From: Pseudomonas resinovorans NBRC 106553
GTDB taxonomy: Bacteria; Pseudomonadota; Gammaproteobacteria; Pseudomonadales; Pseudomonadaceae
Direction: 5' to 3'
Length of the DNA stretch: 64,000 nt
NCBI RefSeq assembly: GCF_000412695.1
Contig: NC_021499.1
Span: 1,860,001-1,924,000 of the forward strand
Made by a program: the position numbers and the translations under genes. Position 1 is the first letter of the stretch, and each line of letters opens with the position of its first letter. The notes beneath the pieces were generated by a model. That model was not told the DNA's origin. It did not search any database and worked only from the letters and a program-made list of their open reading frames with translations. This document shows, one piece after another, positions 28,001 through 35,961 of the stretch.

Positions 28001-31000
28001 TGTAGTTGACCGAAACCACAGAGGTGGCGGGGTTGCTCAAGGCCACCAGGAAGTCGAGGTAGCCGCTGCCTTCCAGAGCGACCGCATTGGACGCCGTGAT
28101 GGTGGGACTACCTGATGCTGGCCCGTTGCTGTCAGATACGACCACATGGGCATTGGCATCGGCCAGCGTGGCACCAACGGGGTTCGACAAGGTTACGTCG
28201 AGCAGTTCGGGGCCTTCGGTCAGGGCGTCGTTCAGTGGTGTGAACCAGATGGTCTTGACGGTTTCGCCGGGGGAGAAGGAAATCACTCCACTGGAGAGCT
28301 GGCGGTAATCCACGCCGCTGGCCGCTGTGGTGCCCTGGATTCCATAATTCACCGTCACGGGCGCGACGCCCGGCCTGTCGAGTCTGATCGTGACCTGGGC
28401 GAGGGAGTTCGCTTCGTCGACGACCAGGTCGCCAACCGACAGGGCCGGCGTGGCTACGGGCAAGTCGTTGTCGATTATGGTGGCGGTGCCCAGGGGTCTC
28501 GCAATGGTCGCGTTGGCGCTGGGGCTGAACAGTTGCAGCTTGAAGTTCTCGACGGGATCGACACCGGCCTCCGGGCCCAGGGTGCCGAGGCTGATGCGCA
28601 CCGTCTTGACCGTCTCGCCAGCAGCGAAATTCAGCGTGCCGGCATCACCGAAGAAGTCGCCGTCGATATTGCGCGCGGTCTCGTTCAGTGTCTGGTAGCG
28701 CACACTCACGGCGCTTAGGTTCGGTGCGTTGAGCCGCACCTGGAACTCGGCGTAGGTCTCGCTTTCACCCACCACCAGATCATCTACCGTGATGGTGGAA
28801 GTGGCCAGCGCAGCGGTGTCGTTCTCGTGGATGATGGCCGTGCCCACAGCATCCGGTGCGGTGGCTCCGCCAGTGAGGCCCGAAACCACCAGGTTGAAAC
28901 TTTCAGAGGACTCTGCGAGGGCGTCGTTGATCAGGCTGACCCGCACGGTCTTGGCGGTCTCGCCGATGGCGAAGGCGAGGCTGCCGGTCAGGGCCGCGTA
29001 ATCGGAGCCCGCGAGGGCGGAACCGTTCTGTGTGGCGTAGTTCAGCGACACCACACTGGTTCCTGCGCGATCCAGGCTGACGACGAACCAGGCCTCGCGG
29101 CTCGCCTCGTCCACCACGAAATCACTGATCGACACCCGTGGCGTGGTGGTAGGGCTGTCATTGTCGATGACGGTAGCTATCGCCACGTCCCGGGCGATGG
29201 TCGCATTGGCGCTAGGGCTGAACAGCTGCAGCTTGAAGTTTTCGATACGGTCGACGGCAGATTCCAGGCCCAGGGTGCCAAGGGTGATGCGAACCGTCTT
29301 GACCATCTCGCCGGCAGCGAAATTCAGCGTGCCGGCGTCGCCAAAGAAGTCGCCGTCGATATTGCGCGCGGTCTCGTTCAACGTCTGGTAGCGCACGCTC
29401 ACGGCGTTGAGGTTCGGTGCGTTGAGCCGCACCTGGAACTCGGCGTAGGTCTCGCTCTCGCCGACCGTCAGGTCATCCACCGTGATGGTGGAAGTGGCCA
29501 CCGGTGTGGCGTCGTTCTCGTGGAGAGTGGCCGTGCCCACGGCATCCAGTGTGGTGGCGCCGCCGGTGAGACCCGAGAGCACCAGGTTGAAGCGTTCCGA
29601 GAGCTCGGCGAGGCTGTCGTTGATCAGGCTGACCCGTACGGTCTTGGCGGTCTCGCCGATGGCAAAGGCGAGGCTGCCGGTTTGCGCCACATAGTCCGAC
29701 CCCGCCAGGGCGGTGCCGTTCTGTGTGGTGTAGTTCATCGTCACCACATTGGTCCCGGCGCGATCCAGGCTGACGACGAACCAGGCCTCGCGGCTCGCCT
29801 CGTCCACCACGAAATCGCTGATCGACACCTGTGGTGTGGTGGTAGGGCTGTCATTGTCGATGACGGTGGCTATCGCCACGTCCCGGGCGATGGTCGCGTT
29901 GGCGCTAGGGCTGAACAGCTGCAGCTTGAAGTTTTCGATACGGTCGACGGCAGACTCCAGGCCCAGGGTGCCAAGGGTGATGCGCACCGTCTTGACCATC
30001 TCGCCGGCAGCGAAGTTCAGCGTGCCGGCGTCACCGAAGAAGTCGCCGTCAATATTGCGCGCGGTCTCGTTCAACGTCTGATAGCGCACGCTCACGGCGT
30101 TGAGGTTCGGTGCGTCGAGTCGCACCTGGAACTCGGCGTAGGTCTCGCTCTCACCCACTACAAGGTCATCCACCGTGATGGTGGAAGTGGCCACTGGTAT
30201 GGCGTCGTTCTCGTGGAGGGTGGCGGTGCCCACGGCATCCAGTGTGGTGGCGCCGCCGGTGAGGCCAGAGAGCACCAGGTTGAAACGCTCCGACAGCTCG
30301 GAGAGGCTGTCGTTGATCAGGCTGACCCGTACGGTCTTGGCGGTCTCGCCGATGGCGAAGGCGAGGCTGCCGGTTTGCGCCACATAGTCCGACCCCGCCA
30401 GGGCGGTGCCGTTCTGTGTGGTGTAGTTCATCGTCACCACATTGGTCCCGGCGCGGTCGAGGCTGACGACGAACCAGGCCTCGCGGCTTTCTTCATCCAC
30501 CACGAAGTCACTGATCGATACCTGTGGCGTGGCCGTGGGGTTGTCGTTGTCGATGACGGTAGCTATCGCCACGTCCCGGGCAATGGTCGCGTTGGCGCTA
30601 GGACTGAACAGCTGCAGCTTGAAGTTCTCGATACGATCGACGGCGGTTTCCGCTGCGGTCGAACCAAGGGTGATGCGCACGGTCTTGAACGTTTCTCCTG
30701 CGGCGAAAGTCAGCGTGCCGGCGTCACCTACGAAGTCCCCGTCGATATTGCGCGCGGTCTCGTTGAGCGTCTGGTAACGCACGCTCACCGCTTCCAGGTT
30801 CGGCGCATTGAGCCTCACTTGAAAGTCGACGTAGGCCTCGCTCTCGCCGACCACCAGGTCATCCACCGTGATGGTGGAAGTGGCCACTGGCGTAGCGTCG
30901 TTTTCATGGAGGGTGGCGGTGCCTACGGCATCCAGTGTGGTGGCGCCGCCGGTGAGGCCAGAAAGCACCAGGTTGAAGCCTTCGGACAGTTCGGCCACCG

Positions 31001-31571
31001 AGTCGTTGATCAGAGCGACCTTGATAGTCTTGACGGTCTCGCCGACGGCGAAGGCGAGGCTGCCGGCCTGCGCCACGTAGTCCGACCCCGCCAGGGCGGT
31101 GCCGTTCTGCGTGGTGTAATTCATCGTCACCACATTGGTCCCGGCGCGGTCGAGGCTGACGACGAACCAGGCCTCGCGGCTTTCTTCATCCACCACGAAA
31201 TCGCTGATCGACACCCGTGGCGTGGCGGTGGGGTTGTCGTTGTCGATGATTGTCGCGGTCGTCTCCGTGTCGCCGATCAGCGCGTTCACGCTCGGCGCGG
31301 ATAGCTGCAGCTTGAGGGTTTCCACTCCCTCCGGGGTCGCGTCGTTATTGACCACGAAGGGCACTGTCAGCTCGGTGATCCCGGCGTCGAACGTCAGCGT
31401 GCCGCTGGCTGCGGTGAAGTCGGAACCGGCTGTCGCGGTGTGCGCAAGCAGTGACCAGTTGACCGTAATAGGGGTGGCACTCGGCTCGCTGAGCCAGACG
31501 ACGAACTGCGTCGGTTCCGAATTCAGTTCACCGACGGCCGCGCGCCGCACTTGAATGACAGGAATAGCCAT
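25068..31571 (-). CDS. Giant Calx-beta / RTX type I-secreted protein
   Basis: This is a 2167-residue secreted protein with no Sec signal. Residues 1-115 are one Calx-beta domain, and 118-1040 or so are four copies of a 231-residue double Calx-beta unit. Two divergent Calx-beta domains follow, for about eleven in total. Then come nine blocks of about 81 residues, each with a GLGNDTYVVDN calcium-binding start and an ITGNAANN-x-LNGGAGADR end. The last 150 residues hold GGAGNDSLNGGAGQDTF and a serralysin-type C-terminal module ending DFVLA, the uncleaved type I secretion signal. AGGTGG precedes the ATG. No ABC/HlyD/TolC genes are in the window. Likely a calcium-folded surface or matrix protein; the N-terminus lacks an obvious LapA-like retention module. 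Confidence 0.9.
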   Translation of the reverse strand: MAIPVIQVRRAAVGELNSEPTQFVVWLSEPSATPITVNWSLLAHTATAGSDFTAASGTLTFDAGITELTVPFVVNNDATPEGVETLKLQLSAPSVNALIGDTETTATIIDNDNPTATPRVSISDFVVDEESREAWFVVSLDRAGTNVVTMNYTTQNGTALAGSDYVAQAGSLAFAVGETVKTIKVALINDSVAELSEGFNLVLSGLTGGATTLDAVGTATLHENDATPVATSTITVDDLVVGESEAYVDFQVRLNAPNLEAVSVRYQTLNETARNIDGDFVGDAGTLTFAAGETFKTVRITLGSTAAETAVDRIENFKLQLFSPSANATIARDVAIATVIDNDNPTATPQVSISDFVVDEESREAWFVVSLDRAGTNVVTMNYTTQNGTALAGSDYVAQTGSLAFAIGETAKTVRVSLINDSLSELSERFNLVLSGLTGGATTLDAVGTATLHENDAIPVATSTITVDDLVVGESETYAEFQVRLDAPNLNAVSVRYQTLNETARNIDGDFFGDAGTLNFAAGEMVKTVRITLGTLGLESAVDRIENFKLQLFSPSANATIARDVAIATVIDNDSPTTTPQVSISDFVVDEASREAWFVVSLDRAGTNVVTMNYTTQNGTALAGSDYVAQTGSLAFAIGETAKTVRVSLINDSLAELSERFNLVLSGLTGGATTLDAVGTATLHENDATPVATSTITVDDLTVGESETYAEFQVRLNAPNLNAVSVRYQTLNETARNIDGDFFGDAGTLNFAAGEMVKTVRITLGTLGLESAVDRIENFKLQLFSPSANATIARDVAIATVIDNDSPTTTPRVSISDFVVDEASREAWFVVSLDRAGTSVVSLNYATQNGSALAGSDYAALTGSLAFAIGETAKTVRVSLINDALAESSESFNLVVSGLTGGATAPDAVGTAIIHENDTAALATSTITVDDLVVGESETYAEFQVRLNAPNLSAVSVRYQTLNETARNIDGDFFGDAGTLNFAAGETVKTVRISLGTLGPEAGVDPVENFKLQLFSPSANATIARPLGTATIIDNDLPVATPALSVGDLVVDEANSLAQVTIRLDRPGVAPVTVNYGIQGTTAASGVDYRQLSSGVISFSPGETVKTIWFTPLNDALTEGPELLDVTLSNPVGATLADANAHVVVSDSNGPASGSPTITASNAVALEGSGYLDFLVALSNPATSVVSVNYSTANGTALSGLAADYIGTSGTLRFAPGDMVKTVRVTLNDDLAAEALETFSLRLASAVSAVIGTATATGSILDSESPLPAVFALAGTAGPDVLSGTPVVDTITGGAGDDVLIGAAGVDVMDGGVGNDTYVIDNVADSVTEAAAAGVDRVLSAITYTLGANFENLFLTGTAAINGTGNALANQITGNAANNVLNGGIGADRLVGGLGNDTYVVDNVGDVVVEAATAGTDTVLSAASFTLGAEVENLTLTGAAAVNGTGNALANAITGNAANNILNGGAGIDRLVGGLGNDTYIVDNTADIVVEAAAAGVDTVQSSFSYALGAELENLTLTGTAAINGTGNALANLITGNAVNNLLDGGAGADQLVGGLGADRMVGGLGNDTFEVDNAGDVVVEAAGGGTDTVQSSITYILGAELENLTLTGSAIINGTGNGLANQITGNAANNLLNGGAGADRLAGGLGSDTYVVDNVGDVVVEAASAGTDTVQSAISQVLAANVENLTLIGAAAINGTGNALANAITGNAANNILNGAAGADRMGGGLGNDTYVVDNVGDVVVEAAAAGTDTVQSAISHVLTANVENLTLIGAAAINGTGNGLANQITGNAANNLLNGGAGADRLAGGLGNDTYVVDNVGDVVVEVAAAGTDTVQSAISHVLMANVENLTLIGAAAINGTGNTLANQITGNAANNLLNGGAGADRLAGGMGNDTYVVDNVGDVVVEAAAAGTDTVQSAISQVLAANVENLALSGAAAINGTGNTLANLITGNAANNLLNGGAGADRMVGGLGNDTYVVDNASDVLVEAAGGGVDMVQSSIGFTLGAELDNLTLTGSAAINGTGNALANLLTGNTGANVLTGAAGNDVLNGGAGNDSLNGGAGQDTFRFSSALNQTTNVDTLVDFTTGVDDISLSRTVFSAISDASLASGGFFRAGAAALDADDRILYDRTTGSLAYDSDGTGAGAAVRIAIVGSAVHPAVAAADFVLA
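25381..27710. repeat. RTX tandem array inside the giant gene (243-bp units)
   Basis: Nine blocks, most exactly 243 bp long, recur in frame. Successive units starting near 25651, 25894, 26137 and 26380 are nearly identical at the DNA level, including synonymous sites. One block (third in protein order) carries an extra GGLGADRMVG insertion. Confidence 0.9.
28446..31217. repeat. Calx-beta tandem array inside the giant gene (693-bp units)
   Basis: Four copies of a 231-codon unit (two alternating Calx-beta domains, SISDFVVDE and TITVDDLVVGES types) repeat with an exact 693-bp period. Unit boundaries are approximate. Confidence 0.9.
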
Positions 31572-32198
31572 GGTGCACCACCTGCATAGAGTCTCGCCGC
31601 CTCAGAGAGTGGTAAGGATAGGTGCCACATGGCCCATTGCTAGCGGGGCGCCAGGGCACCCGGAGGGCGAAAAACGCTTGCGCCAGAGCCTTTGCGGACA
31701 AGTGAGAATGTGGGGTGCATCGCAGCTAATCGACGCCAGACCGCGCAGATCGCGTCTTGCTCGCAGCTGCCGTGAAGTGCGCGGGCTTCCGATGCCGGCT
31801 GGTCGCGTAGCCATCAGGCCCTCCGATCAGACCGCGACCAAACCAGGCGACTGACGAACAGCAAGTTTCACCAACCGAGTGGTTGCGAGGCCGCGTCGTT
31901 GCTAGGGTCGGCCTGTTTCCTGGGCTTTACACCGGCTGACTCCAGGCGGATCCCACGGACCTTTACCTCCGGTAAACGGAGAAATGTCGGGCGACGGATA
32001 GGTTGCGGCGAGCGCATGGTTTATGGCTGCGCTGTATTACGAATCCTGGATAAGAAAGCGCCGACGTTGCCGCCGGCGCTTGGGTGTTGTGAAGCATCGC
32101 GATTCCTATATGCCCCAAAAACTGTTCGCCAAGTTTTCAGGTCCCTCCCTCGATGGGGGACGGGCCATCGAGGGGGCGTTGTCGTGGTGGCTCATGCC
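31572..32198. other. Long intergenic region, no gene supported
   Basis: This is 627 bp between the start of the giant gene and the end of the small basic-protein gene. It should contain the giant gene's promoter near its left edge. TTTACC-TCC-GGTAAA is a short perfect inverted repeat at 31962-31976. A hairpin with a minus-strand T-rich tail lies at about 32053-32081. The open frames here have no ribosome-binding site or recognisable protein sequence. Confidence 0.5.
32053..32081 (-). terminator. Possible terminator of the small basic-protein gene
   Basis: On the minus strand AAGCGCCG pairs with CGGCGCTT around a 10-base loop and is followed by TCTTATCC. It lies about 120 bp past the stop of the 43-residue gene. 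Confidence 0.4.
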
Positions 32199-32330
32199 TC
32201 ACGGATTGGGCGCGTGGCTGCCCAGCAGGCCGGCGCCGGATTTCCTGGCGCGCTTGGCTTCGCGTTTTTCCAGAAGGGTTTTCTGCGGCTTTTTCTTCGC
32301 GGTGCGTTTTGCATCAAGACCTTTGCTCAT
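32199..32330 (-). CDS. 43-residue highly basic small protein
   Basis: An ATG at 32330 with GGAGG 8-10 bp upstream opens a 43-codon frame starting MSKGLDAKRTAKKKPQ and ending GSHAPNP. Residues 7-31 are a Lys/Arg/Ala run with no acidic residues except two Glu (net strongly positive). This layout (MSKG, then basic repeats with KTLLEKREAKRARK) is a recurring small-protein type in proteobacteria, seen from memory and without known function. It may bind nucleic acid or ribosomes. It is divergent from the PP2C gene. Confidence 0.72.
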   Translation of the reverse strand: MSKGLDAKRTAKKKPQKTLLEKREAKRARKSGAGLLGSHAPNP

Positions 32331-32581
32331 GGCGGTAACCTCCGCAAGAGAGTGGGTGGGTCAGCGCATCCCTGCCTTGAAGCGCTCAATTGCCATTACC
32401 ACCTCCTGGGCTGCTCGAGCCGGTGAATGATCGGACCAATGGAGACAGCATAGCCCCCTGGCGCGCCGCTGCATGGTCGGGCAAATCCTCGACTGATTAA
32501 CAGTTCGTAAGCTGGGCGGTGACAGCGTCCGGCCGCCGCCGCATCATGGCGGGTCAACGCTGGATGGCCGTAGGGAGCCCC

Positions 32582-33349
32582 ATGCCCGAGTTCCTTGGAT
32601 ACGCCGCGCAGTCCATTACCGGCTGCGTGCGTGAACACAATGAAGACGCGTTGCTCTGCGTGCCCGAGCTGGGGCTCTGGGCCGTGGCCGACGGTATGGG
32701 CGGCCATCAGCGCGGCGAAGTGGCCAGCGCCGTGGCCGTCGCCGCCCTGCGGGATGCCGTGGCCTCTGGCCAGGGCCTCGGCGCGGCGCTGCAGGCCGCG
32801 CACCAGGCGGTGGTTGCGGCGGCATCGGGTTCCGGCATGGGCACCACCCTGGTAGCGGTGCGGTTCCACGGCTCCAGCTTCGACCTGGCCTGGGCCGGCG
32901 ACAGCCGTGCCTACCGGGTGAGCGCCAGCGGCATCGAACGTCTCAGCCACGACCACAGCCTGGTCCAGGCCCTGGTGGATGCCGGCGAGCTCAGTCCGGA
33001 GGAGGCCCGCCGGCATCCCCGGCGCAACGTGGTGACCCAGTGCCTGGGGCAACTTCACCAGGCGCTTGAAATTGGCTACCTGCAGGGCACACTGGCGCCC
33101 GGTGAACTGATGCTGCTGTGCAGCGACGGCCTGACCGGCGAGCTGGACGACGGGCGCATCCTCGCCCAGTGCGCCAGCGCGGAAACCCTGGACGAGCTGG
33201 TGGCCGGGCTGTTGCAGCAGGCCTGCGATGCCGGCGGTCGGGACAACATCTCCTGCATCGTGCTCGGCCTGGCCCCACCGGAACCTTCGGTGGCCGCAAG
33301 CCGTCCGAGTTCATTCCTGAGCAGGTTGTTCAAACCCCTGAGACCCTGA
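32582..33349 (+). CDS. PP2C-type Ser/Thr protein phosphatase
   Basis: This 255-residue cytosolic phosphatase carries the full set of PP2C metal motifs: ED in REHNEDA, VADGMGGHQRGE, GTTLV, WAGDSRAY, CSDGLT and GGRDNIS. The start at 32582 follows GGGAG at the right distance; two earlier in-frame ATGs are less well placed. It is first in a phosphatase-kinase-FHA set, 6 bp from the kinase start, and presumably reverses the kinase's phosphorylation. Similar trios control type VI secretion in P. aeruginosa, but no such genes are present here. Confidence 0.93.
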   Translation: MPEFLGYAAQSITGCVREHNEDALLCVPELGLWAVADGMGGHQRGEVASAVAVAALRDAVASGQGLGAALQAAHQAVVAAASGSGMGTTLVAVRFHGSSFDLAWAGDSRAYRVSASGIERLSHDHSLVQALVDAGELSPEEARRHPRRNVVTQCLGQLHQALEIGYLQGTLAPGELMLLCSDGLTGELDDGRILAQCASAETLDELVAGLLQQACDAGGRDNISCIVLGLAPPEPSVAASRPSSFLSRLFKPLRP

Positions 33350-33355
33350 ACCCCT

Positions 33356-34879
33356 ATGAACGACAGTCTCCTCCACATACCCGGCTACAGCGTGCATGGC
33401 AGGCTGGGCAAGGGCGGCATGGCCGAGGTCTACCTCGCGACCCAGGAATCCCTCAACCGCAAGGTGGCGGTGAAGGTGCTGGACAAGCTGGATGACGAGG
33501 CCTTCACCACGCGCTTCATCAAGGAGGCGCGCATGGTCGCCTCCCTGCATCACCCCTCCATCGTCACCATCCACGCCATCGACCGCCTGGCCGACGGGCG
33601 CCATTACCTGGCCATGGAGTTCCTGCCCGGCGGCGATCTGGGCCGCTACAAGGGCCAGGTGCTGGAGCCCGGCGAGGCCTTGCGGATTGTCCGGCAGATC
33701 GCCGGCGCCCTGGCCGTGGTCCACGACAAGGGCCTGGTACACCGTGACATCAAGCCGGGCAACATCCTGTTCCGCGACGACGGCACGGCCGTGCTCACCG
33801 ACTTCGGCATCGCCAAGGACCTGGAACTGGACAGCGACCTGACCCAGTTCAATGTCGCCGTGGGCAGCCCCGCCTACAGCAGTCCCGAACAGGCGCAGTG
33901 CCAGCCGCTGGACGCCCGCAGCGACATCTACAGCCTGGGGGTGATCCTCCTGGAGCTGCTGACCGGCGAGAACCCCTACCGTGGCGCCAGCTATGCCGAA
34001 ACCGTGCTCAATCATGTGCAGATGGACCCGCCCTTGCTGCGGCGGGCCCTGGACGATTACCAGCACCTGATCGACCGCATGCTGGCCAAGGACCCGGACG
34101 AGCGCTTCTCCGACTGCCGCGTGCTGCTGGAGAGCCTGGCCGAGCTCAGCGACCTCGACCTCGACTTCACCCGCATCGCCCCCGCCATCCCCCTGTCCCG
34201 GCAGGCGGAGCAGCCGGCGCCGCGCCGTCGTTATCGCGGGCTGCTCTGGGGGCTGGCCGGGCTGATGCTGCTGGTGGTCTCCAGTGGCGGCGGCTACTAC
34301 GTGGTGCTGCGGATGAAGATCGCCGACCTGCTGGAACTGGGCGAACAGCGCCTGGCCGAAGGCAAGCTGATGGAACCGGTGGGGGACAACGCCGACTTCT
34401 ACTTCCATGAAGTCCTGCGCCTGGATGACGACAACGCACAGGCCGGCGACGGCCTGCAGCGGCTGCTGGCCGCGCGCATCGCCAACGCCCTGGTGCTGGC
34501 CGGGCAGCGCCTTGCCGAAGACCATCTGGTGCAGCCGGAGCAGGACAGCGCCGTGTTCTATTACCAGCAGGTGCTGGGCTGGGCGCCGGACAACGCGCAG
34601 GCCCTGGCTGGCCTGGAGCAGGTGGCGCAGCGCTTCATCGCCCTCAGCGACGAGGCCTATCGCCGTCGTGAGTTCGCCCTGGCGCTGGAATACATCGAGG
34701 CCGGCCTGCAGGTGGCGCCGCAGAACCCGACCCTGTTGGAGCTCCAGGCCACCCATGAGCAGAGGGTGCGCAAGGCCAATGCCGCGCGGGTGGCGAGCCG
34801 TCCGGCCAAGACACAGCCCCGGCAGCAGCAACAGGAGCAAAACCCGATCAAGAAGTTCTGGAACCGTCTCTTCAACTAA
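33356..34879 (+). CDS. Membrane-anchored Hanks-type Ser/Thr kinase
   Basis: This 507-residue protein has kinase domain residues 10-270 with GKGGMAEVY, VAVKVL (K40), HRDIKPGN (D131), TDFGIAK (D149) and a SPAYSSPEQ activation segment, so all catalytic residues are present. One membrane helix lies at about 292-316. The C-terminal periplasmic part (320-470) contains three related helical segments (LGEQRLAEGKLMEP, LAGQRLAEDHLVQP, YRRREFALALEYIEAGL) resembling TPR repeats, possibly a ligand or partner-binding sensor. A Gln-rich basic tail ends the protein. Confidence 0.93.
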   Translation: MNDSLLHIPGYSVHGRLGKGGMAEVYLATQESLNRKVAVKVLDKLDDEAFTTRFIKEARMVASLHHPSIVTIHAIDRLADGRHYLAMEFLPGGDLGRYKGQVLEPGEALRIVRQIAGALAVVHDKGLVHRDIKPGNILFRDDGTAVLTDFGIAKDLELDSDLTQFNVAVGSPAYSSPEQAQCQPLDARSDIYSLGVILLELLTGENPYRGASYAETVLNHVQMDPPLLRRALDDYQHLIDRMLAKDPDERFSDCRVLLESLAELSDLDLDFTRIAPAIPLSRQAEQPAPRRRYRGLLWGLAGLMLLVVSSGGGYYVVLRMKIADLLELGEQRLAEGKLMEPVGDNADFYFHEVLRLDDDNAQAGDGLQRLLAARIANALVLAGQRLAEDHLVQPEQDSAVFYYQQVLGWAPDNAQALAGLEQVAQRFIALSDEAYRRREFALALEYIEAGLQVAPQNPTLLELQATHEQRVRKANAARVASRPAKTQPRQQQQEQNPIKKFWNRLFN

Positions 34880-34954
34880 CTGCCAACTACAGCAAGGTCA
34901 GGATTGCAGGCACATGGCTATCATTGCCCTGTGCCCTGCCTCCAAGGACCTCCC

Positions 34955-35797
34955 ATGCTCAGGATTCATTTCGCGGATAACCGCCAGGCGCCCATCTGGC
35001 TGGTGGACGAACGCTTCACCATCGGCCAGGACAGCCGCAACAGCCTGGTGCTGGCGGAGCCGGCGATCAGCCTGTTCCATGCCGAGATCCGCCAGGACCA
35101 CGGCCAGTACTACCTGAGCGATTGCGGGACGCCCGGCGGCACCTTCGTCAATGGCGAACGCATTGGCGCGCGCTTCCAGTTGCGCGCGGACGATCGCCTG
35201 CGCATCGGCGACCTGGAGCTGTTCCTGGTGGACCCGGCAAAGGTCAGGCCCAAGGCGGACAGCGTTGCGCGCTGGTACCTGCAGGTGATCAAGGGCGAGC
35301 ACGAAGGGCAGAAGCACCACGTCAACGGCTCCATGACGTTCGGCCGCTCGGTGAAGTGCGAGCTGTGCTTCAGCGACCTGGAACTGTCGCGCCGGCACTG
35401 CGAGTTCTTCCTCAAGGACGACGTGCTGGAGGTCAAGGACCTGGCCTCCGCCAACGGCGTGTTCGTCAACCAGCAGAAAGTGAGTACCGCCGTGCTGCAG
35501 CCCGGCGATCAGGTGCGCATGGGCTCGGTGACCCTGCTGGTGATCGGCCCCAAGGTGGCCGCGCCCCAGGCGGTGGACGAAGACGCCACGCTGTTCATGC
35601 CGGTGGTGCAACTGCCCAAGGCCACGACGCCGCGCCCGGCCAGCCGCCCACCCGTGGCCAACCCCTTGCGGGCGGCCGCGCAGCAGGAAGCCGCACCGGC
35701 CGAAGCACCACGCCAGGCACCGAACCGGTTGTTGCTCGGTCTGCTGGTGCTGGTGATCGCCGTGGCGGGGGCCTTCGCCGGCAAGACGCTGCTCTGA
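34955..35797 (+). CDS. Twin-FHA-domain membrane protein
   Basis: This 280-residue protein has two FHA domains. At about 5-95 are FTIGQDSRNSL, SLFHAEI and GTFVNGERI. At about 115-205 are FGRSVKCEL, LSRRHCEF and ASANGVFVNQQKV. A Pro/Ala-rich linker and one C-terminal membrane helix (LLLGLLVLVIAVAGAFAG) follow. The second FHA has the canonical GRS/SRRH phosphothreonine-binding residues. The first has FH instead of the usual RxH at the second site, so it may be weaker. It is likely the phospho-reader for the upstream kinase, held at the inner membrane. The start follows AAGGA. Confidence 0.88.
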   Translation: MLRIHFADNRQAPIWLVDERFTIGQDSRNSLVLAEPAISLFHAEIRQDHGQYYLSDCGTPGGTFVNGERIGARFQLRADDRLRIGDLELFLVDPAKVRPKADSVARWYLQVIKGEHEGQKHHVNGSMTFGRSVKCELCFSDLELSRRHCEFFLKDDVLEVKDLASANGVFVNQQKVSTAVLQPGDQVRMGSVTLLVIGPKVAAPQAVDEDATLFMPVVQLPKATTPRPASRPPVANPLRAAAQQEAAPAEAPRQAPNRLLLGLLVLVIAVAGAFAGKTLL

Positions 35798-35853
35798 CCG
35801 CAGATGCTTTCTGTGGGGGCGAATTCATTCGCCAAGGGCTGCATAGCGGCCCC

Positions 35854-35937
35854 GTAGGTTGGTGCTGAGCGAAGCGAAGCCCAACGGATCCCTGTCAGGT
35901 TGGGCGTTGGGCTTCGCGTAGCTCAGCCACAACCTAC
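35854..35937. repeat. REP-like inverted repeat
   Basis: GTAGGTTGGTGCTGAGC pairs with the reverse complement of GCTCAGCCACAACCTAC; inner GAAGCCCAAC / GTTGGGCTTC also pair. It lies between the convergent FHA and mdaB genes. Confidence 0.75.
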
Positions 35938-35961
35938 GCGAGCGCGCCATCCAGCGGCCGA

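Noticed and set aside
25104..31304. Very long plus-strand open frames opposite the giant gene (for example 25104-26798, 26919-28115 and 28827-31304)
   Set aside because: They are antisense shadows produced by GC-rich codon bias and by the repeats themselves. Their products repeat with the same 243- and 693-bp period and have no domain or ribosome-binding site.
31899..32430. Two plus-strand frames of 135-175 codons in the long intergenic region
   Set aside because: They have no ribosome-binding site, low-complexity arginine-rich products, and overlap the better-supported 43-codon minus-strand gene.
32582..35797. Part of a type VI secretion cluster
   Set aside because: Flanking genes are a small basic protein, an adhesin and mdaB; no Tss, Hcp or VgrG gene is in the window.
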